From positions 1 through 64,000 of the forward strand of contig JBBDSV010000065.1 of assembly GCA_040904785.1 (NCBI GenBank): DNA of 64,000 bases, in the 5' to 3' direction. Both the position numbers and the translations under genes were made by a program. Under the pieces are notes generated by a model that was given only the letters and a program-made list of their open reading frames with translations, was not told the DNA's origin and did not search any database. Position 1 is the stretch's first letter; each line of letters starts with the position of its first letter. Source of the stretch: JBBDSV01 sp040904785. Lineage in GTDB: Bacteria > Actinomycetota > Nitriliruptoria > Nitriliruptorales > Nitriliruptoraceae. Positions 18,801 to 28,597 of this stretch are shown here, in pieces.

Positions 18801-18872
18801 TGGGCGCGAGAGGTATCGAACCTCTGACCTCTGCCGTGTGAAGGCAGCGCTCTCCCACTGAGCTACGCGCCC
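18801..18872 (-). tRNA. tRNA-Val (anticodon CAC)
   Basis: A full cloverleaf reads on the minus strand. The acceptor GGGCGCG pairs with CGCGCCC and is followed by discriminator A. D-arm GCTC...GAGC is present, the anticodon stem CTGCC/GGCAG encloses TTCACAC with anticodon CAC (valine GTG codons), and the T-arm is AGAGG-TTCGATA-CCTCT. Length is 72 bases including the discriminator. CCA is not encoded. A possible promoter (TTGGCC, 18 bases, TACCGT) lies just upstream on the minus strand. Confidence 0.95.
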
Positions 18873-19012
18873 GGAGATCGGGAACGGTACCGGTGGCGCG
18901 AGCGGCCGGCCAACCGTGCCCGAGGGCCGATGATGCGCACCACCGCGGGCCGGTTGTTTAGCATGGCGCCGCCCGCACGACTGCACCCCGGCAATCGGAC
19001 GGTACATGACTC

Positions 19013-20158
19013 GTGACTGCTGACTTCGCCCCGCCGCGACGTCGCGAGCTGTCGTCGCCGGCTCGTTCCGTGCTCGTCGTGACGATGTTGTACGTGTTCC
19101 TCGTCGGTGTGAGCATGCTCGAGTCCGGCATCGCCGCGCTCGGCGAGGGCTTCCAGGCGGGCCTGCTCGACCAGGTTGCCCATCCCCTGGCGGGTCTGAG
19201 TGCCGGGATCCTGGCCACGGTGCTGGTGCAGTCATCGTCGGTGTCGACGGCGACGATCGTCGGGCTCGTTGGCGCGGGAACGCTGACGATTCCCGCTGCG
19301 GTGCCCATGATCATGGGCGCGAACATCGGTACGACGGTCACCAACACCCTGGCCGCGCTCGGCGCGATCCGTCGCTCCGAGGAGTTCCGCCGCGGATTCG
19401 CGGGCGCGACGATGCACGACATGTTCAATCTGCTCGCCGTCGCCGTCCTGCTGCCGGTCGAACTGTTGACCGGCGTGCTGTCGCGCACGGCGATCGCCCT
19501 AACGGGATTGCTGCGCGACACCTCGGTGACCGTCGATCCGGGTACGAGTCCGCTGCGACAGGCTGTCAAGATCCCGGTCGGCGCCATCACCAACGGCGTG
19601 GGCGCGCTGCGCCTGCCGGGCGCACTCACCGGGCTGCTCCTGCTCGCGATCGGGCTCGCCGCGATCTTCGCCGCATTGGGCCTGATCACCCGCAATATGC
19701 GCCTGCTCGTCGCCGGCACAGTCGAACGGGCGATGAACCGCATCATCGGCAAGGGCGGCGGCGCGGTCGGCATCATCGTCGGCATCGGGGTGACCGTCGC
19801 GGTGCAGTCATCGACGATCACCACCTCGATCCTGGTCCCACTGATGGCAGCCGGGATCCTCACGATCCGCAACGCCTATCCGATCACGCTCGGCGCAAAC
19901 GTCGGCACGACCATCACTGCGCTGCTCGCGTCGCTGGCCGTCGTCCGTCCCGAGGGGCTGACGATCGCGCTGGTGCACACGCTGTTCAATGTCACGGCCC
20001 TGGCGCTCGTCTACCCCGTACCCTGGATCCGATACGCCCCCGTCCGGCTCGCGGAGCGACTCGCGGACCTGGCGATTCGACGGCGGACCGTCGTCATCGC
20101 CTACGTCCTCGGCGTCTTCCTGCTGATCCCGTTCGTTGGCATGATCGTCCTCGACTAG
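19013..20158 (+). CDS. Na+/phosphate symporter (NptA family)
   Basis: Integral membrane transporter of 381 residues with the two inverted Na/Pi-cotransport repeats. The first repeat has VLVQSSSVSTATIVGLVGAG and GANIGTTVTNT; the second has VAVQSSTITTSILVPLMAAG and LGANVGTTITALLA. About eight or nine hydrophobic segments are visible. GTG at 19013 is the first workable start; an ATG just upstream runs into a stop. Ten bases after its stop comes a PhoU-domain gene, so the two look like a split version of the symporter-PhoU fusions seen in other bacteria. Confidence 0.9.
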   Translation: MTADFAPPRRRELSSPARSVLVVTMLYVFLVGVSMLESGIAALGEGFQAGLLDQVAHPLAGLSAGILATVLVQSSSVSTATIVGLVGAGTLTIPAAVPMIMGANIGTTVTNTLAALGAIRRSEEFRRGFAGATMHDMFNLLAVAVLLPVELLTGVLSRTAIALTGLLRDTSVTVDPGTSPLRQAVKIPVGAITNGVGALRLPGALTGLLLLAIGLAAIFAALGLITRNMRLLVAGTVERAMNRIIGKGGGAVGIIVGIGVTVAVQSSTITTSILVPLMAAGILTIRNAYPITLGANVGTTITALLASLAVVRPEGLTIALVHTLFNVTALALVYPVPWIRYAPVRLAERLADLAIRRRTVVIAYVLGVFLLIPFVGMIVLD

Positions 20159-20168
20159 GAGCCCGCAC

Positions 20169-20858
20169 ATGCCCTTCGGATTCCTCCGCACTGACGGCAG
20201 CGAACGTCTGGAGCGGATCGAGACGACGTTGCAGCGCATGTTCGTCGACGACCGGCACAGCTTCGACGTCGCCATGTCTGCACTCGTCGGCGGCGCGAGT
20301 CCGGGAACGGTCGGCGAAGACCTGCGGAACACCGATCACCGGGTCAACGAGGCCGAGCGCGAGATCCGCCGCGAACTGGTCGTTCATGCGGGGGTGTACG
20401 GCGGGATCGAGACCCCGACGATTCTCGTCTACATGTCGATCGTCAAGGACGTCGAACGCATCGGCGACTACGCGAAGAATCTCTTCGACATCGCCGGCGA
20501 CGGGGTCGTGCTCGATGCCGGCGATCTGATGAACGAGGTCGTCACGTTGCGCAGCAGCATCTCAGAGATGATCTCGGAGGTCGCCGAGACGTTCTCCCAG
20601 CGCGACGGTGACCGTTCACGGGCGCTGCTCGAGCAGGGTGATGCGATGCTCGACGATTTCGACCAGCGGGTCTCGGACCTGGTGACCGGACGTATCAGCG
20701 GTGCACACGACGTCGCCTACGCCCTCACCTACCGCTACTTCAAGCGCATCGTCGCGCACCTGATGAACGTGCTCTCGGCGGTGGTCATGCCGGTCGACCG
20801 GCTCGACTACTTCGACGAGGATCCTGAGGATCGCGAGGAACGCACGAGCGACGCGTGA
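20169..20858 (+). CDS. PhoU-domain protein
   Basis: Cytoplasmic helical protein of 229 residues with a PhoU-like fold: TDHRVNEAEREIRRELVVHAG, and SIVKDVERIGDYAKNLFDIA, the metal-binding E/DxxxD-type PhoU motif. A second helix bundle (RSSISEMISEVAETFSQRDG) follows. It starts with ATG after an AGGAG site and lies 10 bases behind the phosphate symporter, so it probably controls or couples phosphate uptake by that transporter rather than a Pst system, none of which is in the window. Confidence 0.87.
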   Translation: MPFGFLRTDGSERLERIETTLQRMFVDDRHSFDVAMSALVGGASPGTVGEDLRNTDHRVNEAEREIRRELVVHAGVYGGIETPTILVYMSIVKDVERIGDYAKNLFDIAGDGVVLDAGDLMNEVVTLRSSISEMISEVAETFSQRDGDRSRALLEQGDAMLDDFDQRVSDLVTGRISGAHDVAYALTYRYFKRIVAHLMNVLSAVVMPVDRLDYFDEDPEDREERTSDA

Positions 20859-20961
20859 CCACCTGGACCGAACGGTCCCGTCCGGTGATGATGTTCGACG
20901 GCTACGCTCGTGCGCTTTCGGCGACGCGGCGTCGCCGAGCCCGGAGAGGCACGCAACGCAC

Positions 20962-22776
20962 ATGACTTGGCGACGCGCAGGGTTTTACGGCGGACTGGCC
21001 GTGACGACCGTCGTCGTGCTCGCCGTCGTCGCACTTGCGGTCACCTTCATCGTCCAGCGCGACCGCGTGCTTCCGAACACCAGCCTGGACGGCGCCGCCG
21101 TCGGCGGAATGACTCGCGAAGTGCTGCGTGCACATGTGCAGCAACTCGCGAACGACCGTGCGGCCAACGTCGCCACGTTCGTGTTCGAGGATGACGAGTA
21201 CGCCCTCGAACCTGCGGCCGTCGGCTACACCCTCGACGTCGACGCATCGGTCGATGCGGCCATGGCGCGTGGCCGTTCCGGGACCTTGCGCGACATCGTC
21301 GAGCGGATCAATTCGTTGTGGATGCCGGCCGACACTGCACTGCACGAGTCGTGGGACGATGCCGCGCTGGACCGCTGGCTCGCCGACGTGCGAAGCGAGG
21401 TCGATCGTGGGGTGTTCCATGGCGATCTCGACGTTGACGCGGACGCACTCACCGTCGAGATGCGGCCGCCGCACGACGGCGCGAGGGTGCAGGTCGACGA
21501 ACTGCGAACGCGTGCCGTCGCCGCGCTGGCGTCCGACGTCTCCGAGCCCATCGAGATCCCGGTCGTGCGCAACCGTGCGCTCGTTCGCCCACAAGATCTG
21601 GCCGAGGTACGTGACCAGGCGGTTGCTGCCCTCGTCGCACCGATCGTGCTTCGCGCCAACGACACCGAGCTCGTGCTCGAACCCGCCACCATCGCCCGGC
21701 TGATCGGTGTCCGCCGTTCTGCCGGCGACGAGTGGCACGACGTCGAACTCGCCGTCACGCCTGCGCGCGTCTATCTGGCCCTCGACAGCTCGGTCGCGGC
21801 CGACTTCGCGTCCGAACCCGTCGACGCGCGCTACGACATTGACCGCGACCCTCCCGTGCAGTTCGACGATCAGGACTCGGCCACGTTCGCGCCGATCGAG
21901 ACAGACATCCCGATCGATGAGGGGCGTGCGGGGACACGATTCGACGTGCACCTGGTGGCCGCACAGTTGACCACCATGCTGGCTGAAGGGCGCCGCGAGG
22001 CCGAGCTCGAGCTACGCCGGATCGAACCGGACCTGCCGACAGAACTTGCCGAGGATCTGCGCCCGACGCACCTTCTGAGCACGTTCACCACCTATCACGC
22101 CGCGGGCCAGACGCGGGTACACAACATCCAGTTGCTCGCCGACACGATCAACGGCTCGGTGCTCCTCCCCGGCGAGCAGTTCTCCATAAACGAGATCTCG
22201 GGACAGCGCACCTGCGAGAAGGGCTACCGGCCCGCGGGAACGATCATCCGGGGCGAACTGGTCGACACCTGCGGCGGCGGAACGTCACAGTTCGGGACGA
22301 CGACATTCAACGCGGCCTTCTTCGCCGGCGTCCAGCTCGATCAATGGAAGCCGCACAGCTGGTACATCTCGCGGTATCCGATGGGGCGCGAAGCGACCAT
22401 CAACTATCCCGAACTCGACGTGAAGTTCACCAATACCACCGATGGCGCGATCGTCGTCATGACGACCCACACGCCATCGTCAATCACGGTGTCGCTGTAC
22501 GGCCAGCCGATCGCCCGAGAGGTCCGAGCGGAGCTGGGCTCGCCGTTCAATCGGCGTGAGCCGACGACGCAGGTTCGCCGCACCGATGAGCTGTACGAAG
22601 GCGAAGAGCGCGTGCTGCAGTCGGCGGGCGGCGCCGGTTTCACCGTGCGGGTCGTGCAGACGATCGTGCGACTCGACGGCACCGAGGAACAACGCACGCT
22701 GGAGACGACCTACCTGCCGCAGAACCGGATCGTCGAACGCGGGACCCGGCCGCGCCCGGACGACGAGGACGACTGA
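20962..22776 (+). CDS. VanW-family cell wall protein with tandem PG-binding_4 domains
   Basis: Membrane-anchored extracytoplasmic protein of 604 residues. One N-terminal helix (about 8-29) is followed by two repeats of the YoaR/PG-binding_4 type (roughly 35-200 and 215-350). The VanW domain (about 370-510) shows FTTYHAAGQTRVHNIQLLA, LLPGEQFSINEISG, GGGTSQFGTTTFNAAFFAG and HSWYISRYPMGREATINYP. VanW proteins occur near vancomycin-resistance and wall genes but their reaction is unknown. The tail is acidic. It stands alone, 103 bases after the PhoU gene, and converges with the HIRAN gene. Confidence 0.88.
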   Translation: MTWRRAGFYGGLAVTTVVVLAVVALAVTFIVQRDRVLPNTSLDGAAVGGMTREVLRAHVQQLANDRAANVATFVFEDDEYALEPAAVGYTLDVDASVDAAMARGRSGTLRDIVERINSLWMPADTALHESWDDAALDRWLADVRSEVDRGVFHGDLDVDADALTVEMRPPHDGARVQVDELRTRAVAALASDVSEPIEIPVVRNRALVRPQDLAEVRDQAVAALVAPIVLRANDTELVLEPATIARLIGVRRSAGDEWHDVELAVTPARVYLALDSSVAADFASEPVDARYDIDRDPPVQFDDQDSATFAPIETDIPIDEGRAGTRFDVHLVAAQLTTMLAEGRREAELELRRIEPDLPTELAEDLRPTHLLSTFTTYHAAGQTRVHNIQLLADTINGSVLLPGEQFSINEISGQRTCEKGYRPAGTIIRGELVDTCGGGTSQFGTTTFNAAFFAGVQLDQWKPHSWYISRYPMGREATINYPELDVKFTNTTDGAIVVMTTHTPSSITVSLYGQPIAREVRAELGSPFNRREPTTQVRRTDELYEGEERVLQSAGGAGFTVRVVQTIVRLDGTEEQRTLETTYLPQNRIVERGTRPRPDDEDD

Positions 22777-22798
22777 GCAGGTTCGTCGCGCCGCGGGC

Positions 22799-23287
22799 TC
22801 AGGCGACGGTCCGGCGGGCGACTCCTGGCCGTCGACCCCACAGACCCGGCACCTCGGCCGCCGATCGTCTGCCACCGGTCACGGCATCACGCCCCGACAC
22901 GGCACGCAGGCGTCCTGCGGGCGCACCTTCGACGAGGACCAGTGGGCGCGCCCACCGCCCACTCGGTTCGTCAACCCATCCCACGACGCGACCACCCAGG
23001 CGGGCGTCGGCGTCCAGCCGGGGCGCCAGCCATGCCGCAACCGACCGATCGAGATAGCCCAGCCGCCACGGGGTCGCCCCGGTGGTCCACACCGCCACCG
23101 CCAAGGGATCGGCCGGATTGCCCGGTTCGCGTACGAAACGCACGGTGGTGTCGACCGTCAGGCGCTGGACGTCCGGGGGTATGGAGGCGAACGCGTGGCC
23201 ACGAATGATCGTGCGAAACGCGCGCACCGGGCGCGGGGATTCGCTCGCCGCAGTTCGGTTGTGTGAGAAGTCGGTGTTCGTGCTCAT
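22799..23287 (-). CDS. HIRAN-domain protein
   Basis: A 162-residue protein whose residues about 24-105 match the HIRAN domain, a DNA-end or damaged-DNA recognition fold found in HLTF/Rad5 helicases and in stand-alone bacterial proteins. Supporting motifs are FREPGNPADPLAVAV-like REPGNPADPLAVAV, and WRLGYLDRSVAAWLAPRLD. The C-terminal 55 residues are Arg-rich and unassigned. ATG at 23287 overlaps the stop of the Fe-S nuclease gene by 4 bases, so the two are translationally coupled. It ends the korA-korB-nuclease-HIRAN series. The function in DNA metabolism is inferred. Confidence 0.82.
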   Translation of the reverse strand: MSTNTDFSHNRTAASESPRPVRAFRTIIRGHAFASIPPDVQRLTVDTTVRFVREPGNPADPLAVAVWTTGATPWRLGYLDRSVAAWLAPRLDADARLGGRVVGWVDEPSGRWARPLVLVEGAPAGRLRAVSGRDAVTGGRRSAAEVPGLWGRRPGVARRTVA

Positions 23288-24282
23288 GGTCCCATCATGC
23301 CCGGTGCCTGTGACATCCATTCGGCCCTCACGCGCGCCGCCTCGGCACAATCGTCGACGCGCAGGCACCAGCGACACCACGATCCGCCCCGGATCACCAG
23401 CCCTTCGTCGTCGGCGGGCCGCGGCGTGATCCGCAGCTGTTGGCGCACTCCGTCGACGATCCGCCGAGCCGTCACCTCCAGCGTTTCGGTCCGCAGATCC
23501 TCCGTGTCGTAACGACCCTCGGTGACGTAGTAGGTGGCCCAGCGAAACGGTGGAACCCCGGTCGCAAGCGTGACGAGCAGCGCGTAGAACCGCAGTTCAT
23601 GACGGTCGTGTTCCGGCCGCGGCTGGCCGGTCTTGAGATCGACGACGAGCGTGCGGGCACGACCGTCATCACGGTGGCTGGAAAGCACGATGTCGGGACG
23701 TCCGAACAGCGCAACCGTGCCCCCGCCCAGCGTGACGTCGAAGGCACGCTCCACCGACGCTTCGACGGGCGCGCCATGCAGGTTCGGCCACACCTCGCGG
23801 AAGCTTGCGACGAGATCAGCGATCTCGGCACGCAACGCCTCCGCCTCATCGCCAGGCTGCGCGTTCATCCATGCCGACGCCGATGACGGGTCGCCGGGGC
23901 GCCGTGACGCTTCGTCCTGCCACACCGCGGCGACGAGTGCGTCAGCTGCCTGCGAGCGACCTCCGCGCCAGTCGCGCTCAATCGCGGCGTGCGTGAGGAT
24001 GCCGCGCATGCTGGCGCGTGAGAACGTGAACGGTGCCGCGTCAAGCGCGTAGCCGTCGCACGCCAGCCGATCCAATCGTGACTTGGTGATCAATACGCGG
24101 CCACGTGGTGCCGACGATGCGACCTCGCCCACGTGTGGCTGCAGCTCACCGATCTCCGCCTCGAGGTGTTGACGAAGCGAGGCGACGAAGGTCCGGTCGA
24201 CAGCAGGGCGCGGCTGGCCCCATCCGAGGAGTTCCTCGGCGAGCCGCTGCTGCGCGGCCGTGGCGAGGTCGAGCCGCGACAC
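23284..24282 (-). CDS. RecB-like PD-(D/E)XK nuclease with Fe-S cysteine cluster (Cas4/AddB type)
   Basis: A 332-residue predicted exonuclease. Cys75 in SRLDRLACDGYAL and the C-terminal Cys303, Cys306, Cys312 (CRWCLRVDDC) reproduce the C...CxxCx5C layout of 4Fe-4S nucleases such as AddB and Cas4. Nuclease residues are His98 (ILTHAAIE), the Asp of FGRPDIVL, and VVDLKTGQ with the DxK pair; the usual QxxxY motif appears as ELRFY, with Glu instead of Gln. GTG start at 24282 follows the korB stop by 5 bases. No Cas genes are nearby, so it is not a CRISPR Cas4; a repair role with the coupled HIRAN protein is likely. Confidence 0.84.
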   Translation of the reverse strand: MSRLDLATAAQQRLAEELLGWGQPRPAVDRTFVASLRQHLEAEIGELQPHVGEVASSAPRGRVLITKSRLDRLACDGYALDAAPFTFSRASMRGILTHAAIERDWRGGRSQAADALVAAVWQDEASRRPGDPSSASAWMNAQPGDEAEALRAEIADLVASFREVWPNLHGAPVEASVERAFDVTLGGGTVALFGRPDIVLSSHRDDGRARTLVVDLKTGQPRPEHDRHELRFYALLVTLATGVPPFRWATYYVTEGRYDTEDLRTETLEVTARRIVDGVRQQLRITPRPADDEGLVIRGGSWCRWCLRVDDCAEAARVRAEWMSQAPGMMGP

Positions 24283-24287
24283 GTCGG

Positions 24288-25304
24288 TCAGGCGACGTCC
24301 CAGACGTTGCCCGACTCGAGCAGTTGCGTGAGATCGCCCGAACCGTTGGCCTGCCGCGCATCCTCGATCTGCTTGCGTGCCAGCTCGTCGTACACCGGCC
24401 GCGCGACGTCACGGAAGATGCCGATCGGGGTGGGCCCGACCGGGTTGTGCGCCAGACGCGACAGCGCGAACGCCGTCGTCGCCGCGTCACGGGTGGGATC
24501 GTGGATGACGACCCGGTCCCCTGCCTCTCCAGTCGGCATGATCGACATCGACCCGTCGGGCTCGGCGACAACGGCGTTTTCACCGTCGGGGCCGAACACG
24601 ATCGGCTCGCCCGCGACGAGGCGGATCTGATTGTCCGCCTTCTTGTCGTTGTCCTTGAGCGCCGCGAACGCACCATCGTTGAAGACGTTGCAGTTCTGAT
24701 AGATCTCTACGAACGCAGTGCCCTGATGTTCGTACGCGGCCCGCAGCACACCAGAAAGGTGCTGACGGTCGGTATCGATCGAGCGGGCCACGAATGTCGC
24801 CTCGGCACCGAGCGCGATGCTGACGGGATTGAGCGGTTGATCGATCGACCCCATCGGTGTGGACTTCTTGACGACGCCCATCGGCGATGTCGGCGAGTAC
24901 TGGCCCTTGGTCAGCCCATACACCTCGTTGTTGAACAGCAGAATCTTGATGTTCACGTTGCGCCGCAGCGCGTGCATCAGGTGGTTGCCGCCGATCGACA
25001 GGCCGTCGCCGTCGCCGGTGACAACCCACACGTCGAGGTCCGGGCGGGTGATCGCCAGACCCGTCGCCAAGGTCGGTGCACGCCCGTGAATCGAGTGGAT
25101 CCCGTAGGTGTTCATGTAGTACGGGAAGCGCGAGGAGCAGCCGATGCCGGATACGAACACGGTCGATTCGGGCCGCGCGCCCAACTCCGGCAACAGCGAC
25201 TGCACGGCGGCGAGGATCGCGTAGTCACCGCAGCCCGGGCACCACCGGACCTCGCGGTCGGACGTGAAGTCCTTCTTGCTGAGCTTTTCGTTGTTGGTGG
25301 TCAC
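24288..25304 (-). CDS. korB: 2-oxoacid:ferredoxin oxidoreductase beta subunit (KorB type)
   Basis: Thiamine-diphosphate subunit of a 2-oxoglutarate-type ferredoxin oxidoreductase, with KorA converting the 2-oxoacid and CoA to acyl-CoA, CO2 and reduced ferredoxin. The 338-residue protein shows the Fe-S and TPP motifs [40 protein letters not shown] and [19 protein letters not shown]. The start GTG at 25304 overlaps the korA stop as GTGA; the longer open frame upstream is read-through of korA. Substrate 2-oxoglutarate is inferred from similarity to mycobacterial KorAB. Confidence 0.92.
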   Translation of the reverse strand: MTTNNEKLSKKDFTSDREVRWCPGCGDYAILAAVQSLLPELGARPESTVFVSGIGCSSRFPYYMNTYGIHSIHGRAPTLATGLAITRPDLDVWVVTGDGDGLSIGGNHLMHALRRNVNIKILLFNNEVYGLTKGQYSPTSPMGVVKKSTPMGSIDQPLNPVSIALGAEATFVARSIDTDRQHLSGVLRAAYEHQGTAFVEIYQNCNVFNDGAFAALKDNDKKADNQIRLVAGEPIVFGPDGENAVVAEPDGSMSIMPTGEAGDRVVIHDPTRDAATTAFALSRLAHNPVGPTPIGIFRDVARPVYDELARKQIEDARQANGSGDLTQLLESGNVWDVA

Positions 25305-27190
25305 GCTGCTTCTCCCCACCCGAGACGTTCGACCGTCTCGACGAGTTCGGCGGACGAGAACGGCTGTCCCGTCACCCGGTTGTAACCCTTGACGTCGACG
25401 AGTGTGCGCGCGCGCAGCAGCATCGACAACTGGCCCATGTTGTTCTCCGGGCACACCACCGTTCGATACCGCGGCAGCAACTCATCGAGATCGTTGTGCA
25501 GCGGTGCGAGGTGGCGCAGGTGCACGCGCGCGACGTCACGCCCACGCTCCCGCAGCGTCTGGCAGGCCGCCCGGATCGGCCCTTCGGTCGAGCCCCAACC
25601 GACGACGAGAACATCGGCTGATCCCGAGGGGTCCTCGACATCGAGCGCCGGGAGCTGATCGGCGATCCGTTGGATGCGTTCGTGGCGCACTTCGGTCATC
25701 CGGTGGTGGTTGGCCGGCTCGTAGCTGATGTGGCCCGTGCCGTCCTCCTTCTCGATCCCACCGATGCGGTGCTCGAGACCCGGCGTGCCGGGAACCGCCC
25801 ATGGACGCGCGAGTGTCTGCGGGTCGCGCAGGTACGGCAGGAAGTCGCCGTCGTCGTTGTTCGACTCTTCAGCAAGCGCGAATGCGGTGCTCAGGTCCGG
25901 AAGGTCGTCGACCTTCGGCAGCAGCCACGGCTCGGCCGAGTTCCCGAGGTACCCGTCGGAGAGCAGTACCACCGGGGTGCGATACGTCAGTGCGATCCGC
26001 GCAGCCTCGATCGCGGTGTCGAAGCAGTCGGCCGGCGAGCTCGCGGCGACGACGGGAATCGGAGCCTCACCGTTGCGACCGAAGAGCACCTGCAGCAGAT
26101 CCGACTGTTCGGTCTTCGTCGGCAGACCGGTCGACGGTCCACCACGCTGCACGTCGATGACGATCATCGGCAGTTCCGTCATCATCCCCAGGCCCATGGC
26201 CTCTGTCTTGAGCGCGATGCCGGGCCCGGCGGACGCGGTGACGGCGAGCGAGCCGCCGAATGCCGCCCCGATGACCGAACCGACGGCTGCGATCTCGTCT
26301 TCCGCCTGGAAGGTGGCGACGCCGAAGTGCTTGAGGCTGGCCAACTCGTGGAGGATGTCCGAAGCCGGCGTGATCGGGTACGACCCGTAGAACAGTGGCA
26401 GGCCCGACCGTTGCGCGGCGGCGACGAGCCCGTAGGCGAGCGCCTGGTTGCCATTGATGTTGCGGTACCGCCCCGGCTCGAGCTTGGCGCGCTTGACTTC
26501 GTAGTTGAACGTGAACGCTTCGGTCGTCTCGCCATAGTTCCAGCCCGCGTGGAGCACCGTGACGTTGGCACCGGCGATTTCCGGCCGCTTGGCGAACTTC
26601 TCCTGCAGCCACGCCTCGGTCTCGTCGATGGGACGCGAGTACATCCACGACACGAGTCCGAGCGCGAACATGTTCTTGCAGCGCTCGGCTTCCTTCTTGT
26701 TGAGCTCACCACGCTCGATTTGCTCCTCGAGCGCACGCAGCGTCAGGTCCGTGATGGGGACTTCGTGCACCTGATAGTCGGTGAGCGATCCGTCCTCACG
26801 CGGGTCGGCGTCGTAGCCCGCCTTCTGCAGATTGCGCTCGGAGAACGCGTCGATGTTGATGACCAGCGTGCCACCCGACTTGAGGGCACCGAGATGCTTC
26901 ATCAACGCCGCCGGGTTCATCGCGACGAGCACGTCCGGCGCGTCGCCGGGCGTGTGGATGTCCTTATCGGAGAAGTGGAGTTGAAACGAGCTCACCCCGG
27001 CGAGTGTGCCGGCGGGTGCACGGATCTCCGCGGGGAAATCCGGCAGGGTGGCGAGGTCGTTGCCTGCCAGCGCCGACTGGTCGGTGAATCGGTCACCGGC
27101 GAGCTGCATGCCGTCGCCGGAGTCTCCTGCGAATCGCACGACCGCGTTCGACACCTGTTTGGTCGCACGGTCAACCGCCGTATCCGTCAT
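25301..27190 (-). CDS. korA: 2-oxoacid:ferredoxin oxidoreductase fused gamma/alpha subunit (KorA type)
   Basis: Partner of KorB, 629 residues. Residues about 15-195 are the gamma domain ([21 protein letters not shown]). The alpha domain follows with [37 protein letters not shown] and [19 protein letters not shown], and the C-terminus carries [15 protein letters not shown]. This gamma-alpha fusion is the form known from mycobacteria and other aerobic actinobacteria. ATG at 27190 was chosen as the first codon of the conserved region. It heads a four-gene minus-strand run with korB, the Fe-S nuclease and HIRAN gene. Confidence 0.93.
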   Translation of the reverse strand: MTDTAVDRATKQVSNAVVRFAGDSGDGMQLAGDRFTDQSALAGNDLATLPDFPAEIRAPAGTLAGVSSFQLHFSDKDIHTPGDAPDVLVAMNPAALMKHLGALKSGGTLVINIDAFSERNLQKAGYDADPREDGSLTDYQVHEVPITDLTLRALEEQIERGELNKKEAERCKNMFALGLVSWMYSRPIDETEAWLQEKFAKRPEIAGANVTVLHAGWNYGETTEAFTFNYEVKRAKLEPGRYRNINGNQALAYGLVAAAQRSGLPLFYGSYPITPASDILHELASLKHFGVATFQAEDEIAAVGSVIGAAFGGSLAVTASAGPGIALKTEAMGLGMMTELPMIVIDVQRGGPSTGLPTKTEQSDLLQVLFGRNGEAPIPVVAASSPADCFDTAIEAARIALTYRTPVVLLSDGYLGNSAEPWLLPKVDDLPDLSTAFALAEESNNDDGDFLPYLRDPQTLARPWAVPGTPGLEHRIGGIEKEDGTGHISYEPANHHRMTEVRHERIQRIADQLPALDVEDPSGSADVLVVGWGSTEGPIRAACQTLRERGRDVARVHLRHLAPLHNDLDELLPRYRTVVCPENNMGQLSMLLRARTLVDVKGYNRVTGQPFSSAELVETVERLGWGEAA

Positions 27191-27317
27191 CCTCGGATCA
27201 CCGGACCTTTCCGTCCGCTCGCCCTGCGTCGGGCACCCGCACGGGCTGTGCGTGTCCCCGGGAACGTAGCGTGCCAGACGACGTCGCCCGAACTCGCCGC
27301 ACGCACTTCGACGACCC

Positions 27318-28445
27318 TCAGCACAGGCTCCGCAACAGCGGGTAGGGATTGATGGCCGATCCCCCACCAGGGTGCAGTTCGAAATGCAGGTGCGGGGTCG
27401 TTGCGTTGCCCGTCGATCCGTTCGTCGCGATGCGCTCACCCGCCGAAACGCGGACTCCGTCGGCGGCGACATGGGACGACAGGTGCAGATACCAGTATCG
27501 GTCGCCGTTGTCGCCGCGGAGCACACCCCAGATGCCCGCGCTGCGGCCACGACGCTGATGCGTCCACACGCCGTCGGTGATGGCGTGGATCGCGGTGCCG
27601 TGCGGCGACATGAGGTCCGTGCCACGGTGTCGGCGACCGCCGCTGCGCGGATAGCCCCAGCTGTCGATGAACGAGTTCGGTCGGCCGATCGGACACACCA
27701 GCCCGCCCGACGACGTCGGAGCGGGCGTGGAAGATTCGGCGGCGGCCTCCTGGGCGGCCTGGCGCGCGCGACGCTCCGCGGCTTCGCGTTCGCGCTGTTC
27801 GCGTTCGCGCCGTTCGCGCTCACGTCGCTCTTGCTCGATCCGTTCCAGCTCCGCACGTTCCTGCGCCGACAAGGACGATTCGAGTTCGCCGAGTTCGGCG
27901 AGATCAGCCTCAAGCGACGCAGTGAGTGCATCGAACTGCTCGGTGGCATCATCGAGCTCTTTTCGCGACTCCGCGAGCCGCGCACGTGCCGCCTCGTTGC
28001 GTGCTCGTGCCGCTGCGAGATCCTCAATGCGCGTCTGGTCGCCCGCCACGAGCCACCGGATCGTCTCGGCCCGCGCGAGCGCACCCGCGGGGTCATCACT
28101 CGAGAGGAACACGGCGACCGGGTCCAGGCTCGATCCGTGCTTGTACGACTCACGGATGCGGCTGGACACCTGATCGGTGATCTCTTCGACCTGCGCGTCA
28201 GATGCGGCGATCTCGGCACGCAGTCGCTGCTGTTCGCGCTCCAGTTCGGCCGTGCGGGCGTGGAGCTCCTGGAGCTGCTGCTGGGTCGCATCGAGCCGGT
28301 CGGCGATGGTGGCCTGTGTCGAACGCACCTCGGCGAGGCGCCCGCGAATGTCAGACAGCGACTGGGCGTGGGCGGTCGATGTTGCAGTGACCACGACCAT
28401 GACGGCGGCGAGCCCGGCGATCAGGTGGTCGTGGCGGAAGATCAC
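27318..28445 (-). CDS. secreted M23-family peptidase with long coiled coil
   Basis: Predicted exported murein hydrolase or division factor of about 375 residues, EnvC-like in layout. A signal peptide ends near TAHAQ (about residue 27). Two coiled-coil stretches follow (about 28-110 and 140-235), the second a striking Arg/Glu repeat of the type [11 protein letters not shown]. The C-terminal LytM/M23 domain has [11 protein letters not shown] and PHLHFELH, the zinc-ligand motifs, though the first His is in the context RHRGTD. GTG at 28445 has GAGG 6 bases upstream; ATG at 28475 is an alternative. A gene of this type is often activated through FtsEX, none seen here. Confidence 0.87.
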   Translation of the reverse strand: MIFRHDHLIAGLAAVMVVVTATSTAHAQSLSDIRGRLAEVRSTQATIADRLDATQQQLQELHARTAELEREQQRLRAEIAASDAQVEEITDQVSSRIRESYKHGSSLDPVAVFLSSDDPAGALARAETIRWLVAGDQTRIEDLAAARARNEAARARLAESRKELDDATEQFDALTASLEADLAELGELESSLSAQERAELERIEQERRERERREREQREREAAERRARQAAQEAAAESSTPAPTSSGGLVCPIGRPNSFIDSWGYPRSGGRRHRGTDLMSPHGTAIHAITDGVWTHQRRGRSAGIWGVLRGDNGDRYWYLHLSSHVAADGVRVSAGERIATNGSTGNATTPHLHFELHPGGGSAINPYPLLRSLC

Positions 28446-28597
28446 ACTCGGCCTCGGGCGTCGACGCCACCACACCTACCGGCGGCGGCACTCGCTCGCG
28501 GCTCGGGACTGGAGCAAGACTGCGGACATCACGAAGGGTAGTCGGGCGAACGGCGCACCTGGCTGACGTTCGGTCAGTCGGATCCCCCGACGCAGGG

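Noticed and set aside
18694..18858. N-terminal extension of thrS
   Set aside because: The extra codons run through the tRNA-Val gene and are therefore not part of the protein.
23284..24282. Cas4 of a CRISPR system
   Set aside because: No cas1, cas2 or repeat array is present; the Cys layout is shared with AddB-type repair nucleases.
27191..28291. Extra N-terminal 367 codons in frame with korA
   Set aside because: They overlap the M23 peptidase gene antisense-frame and read as Arg/Ser-rich low complexity; KorA homology begins at 27190.
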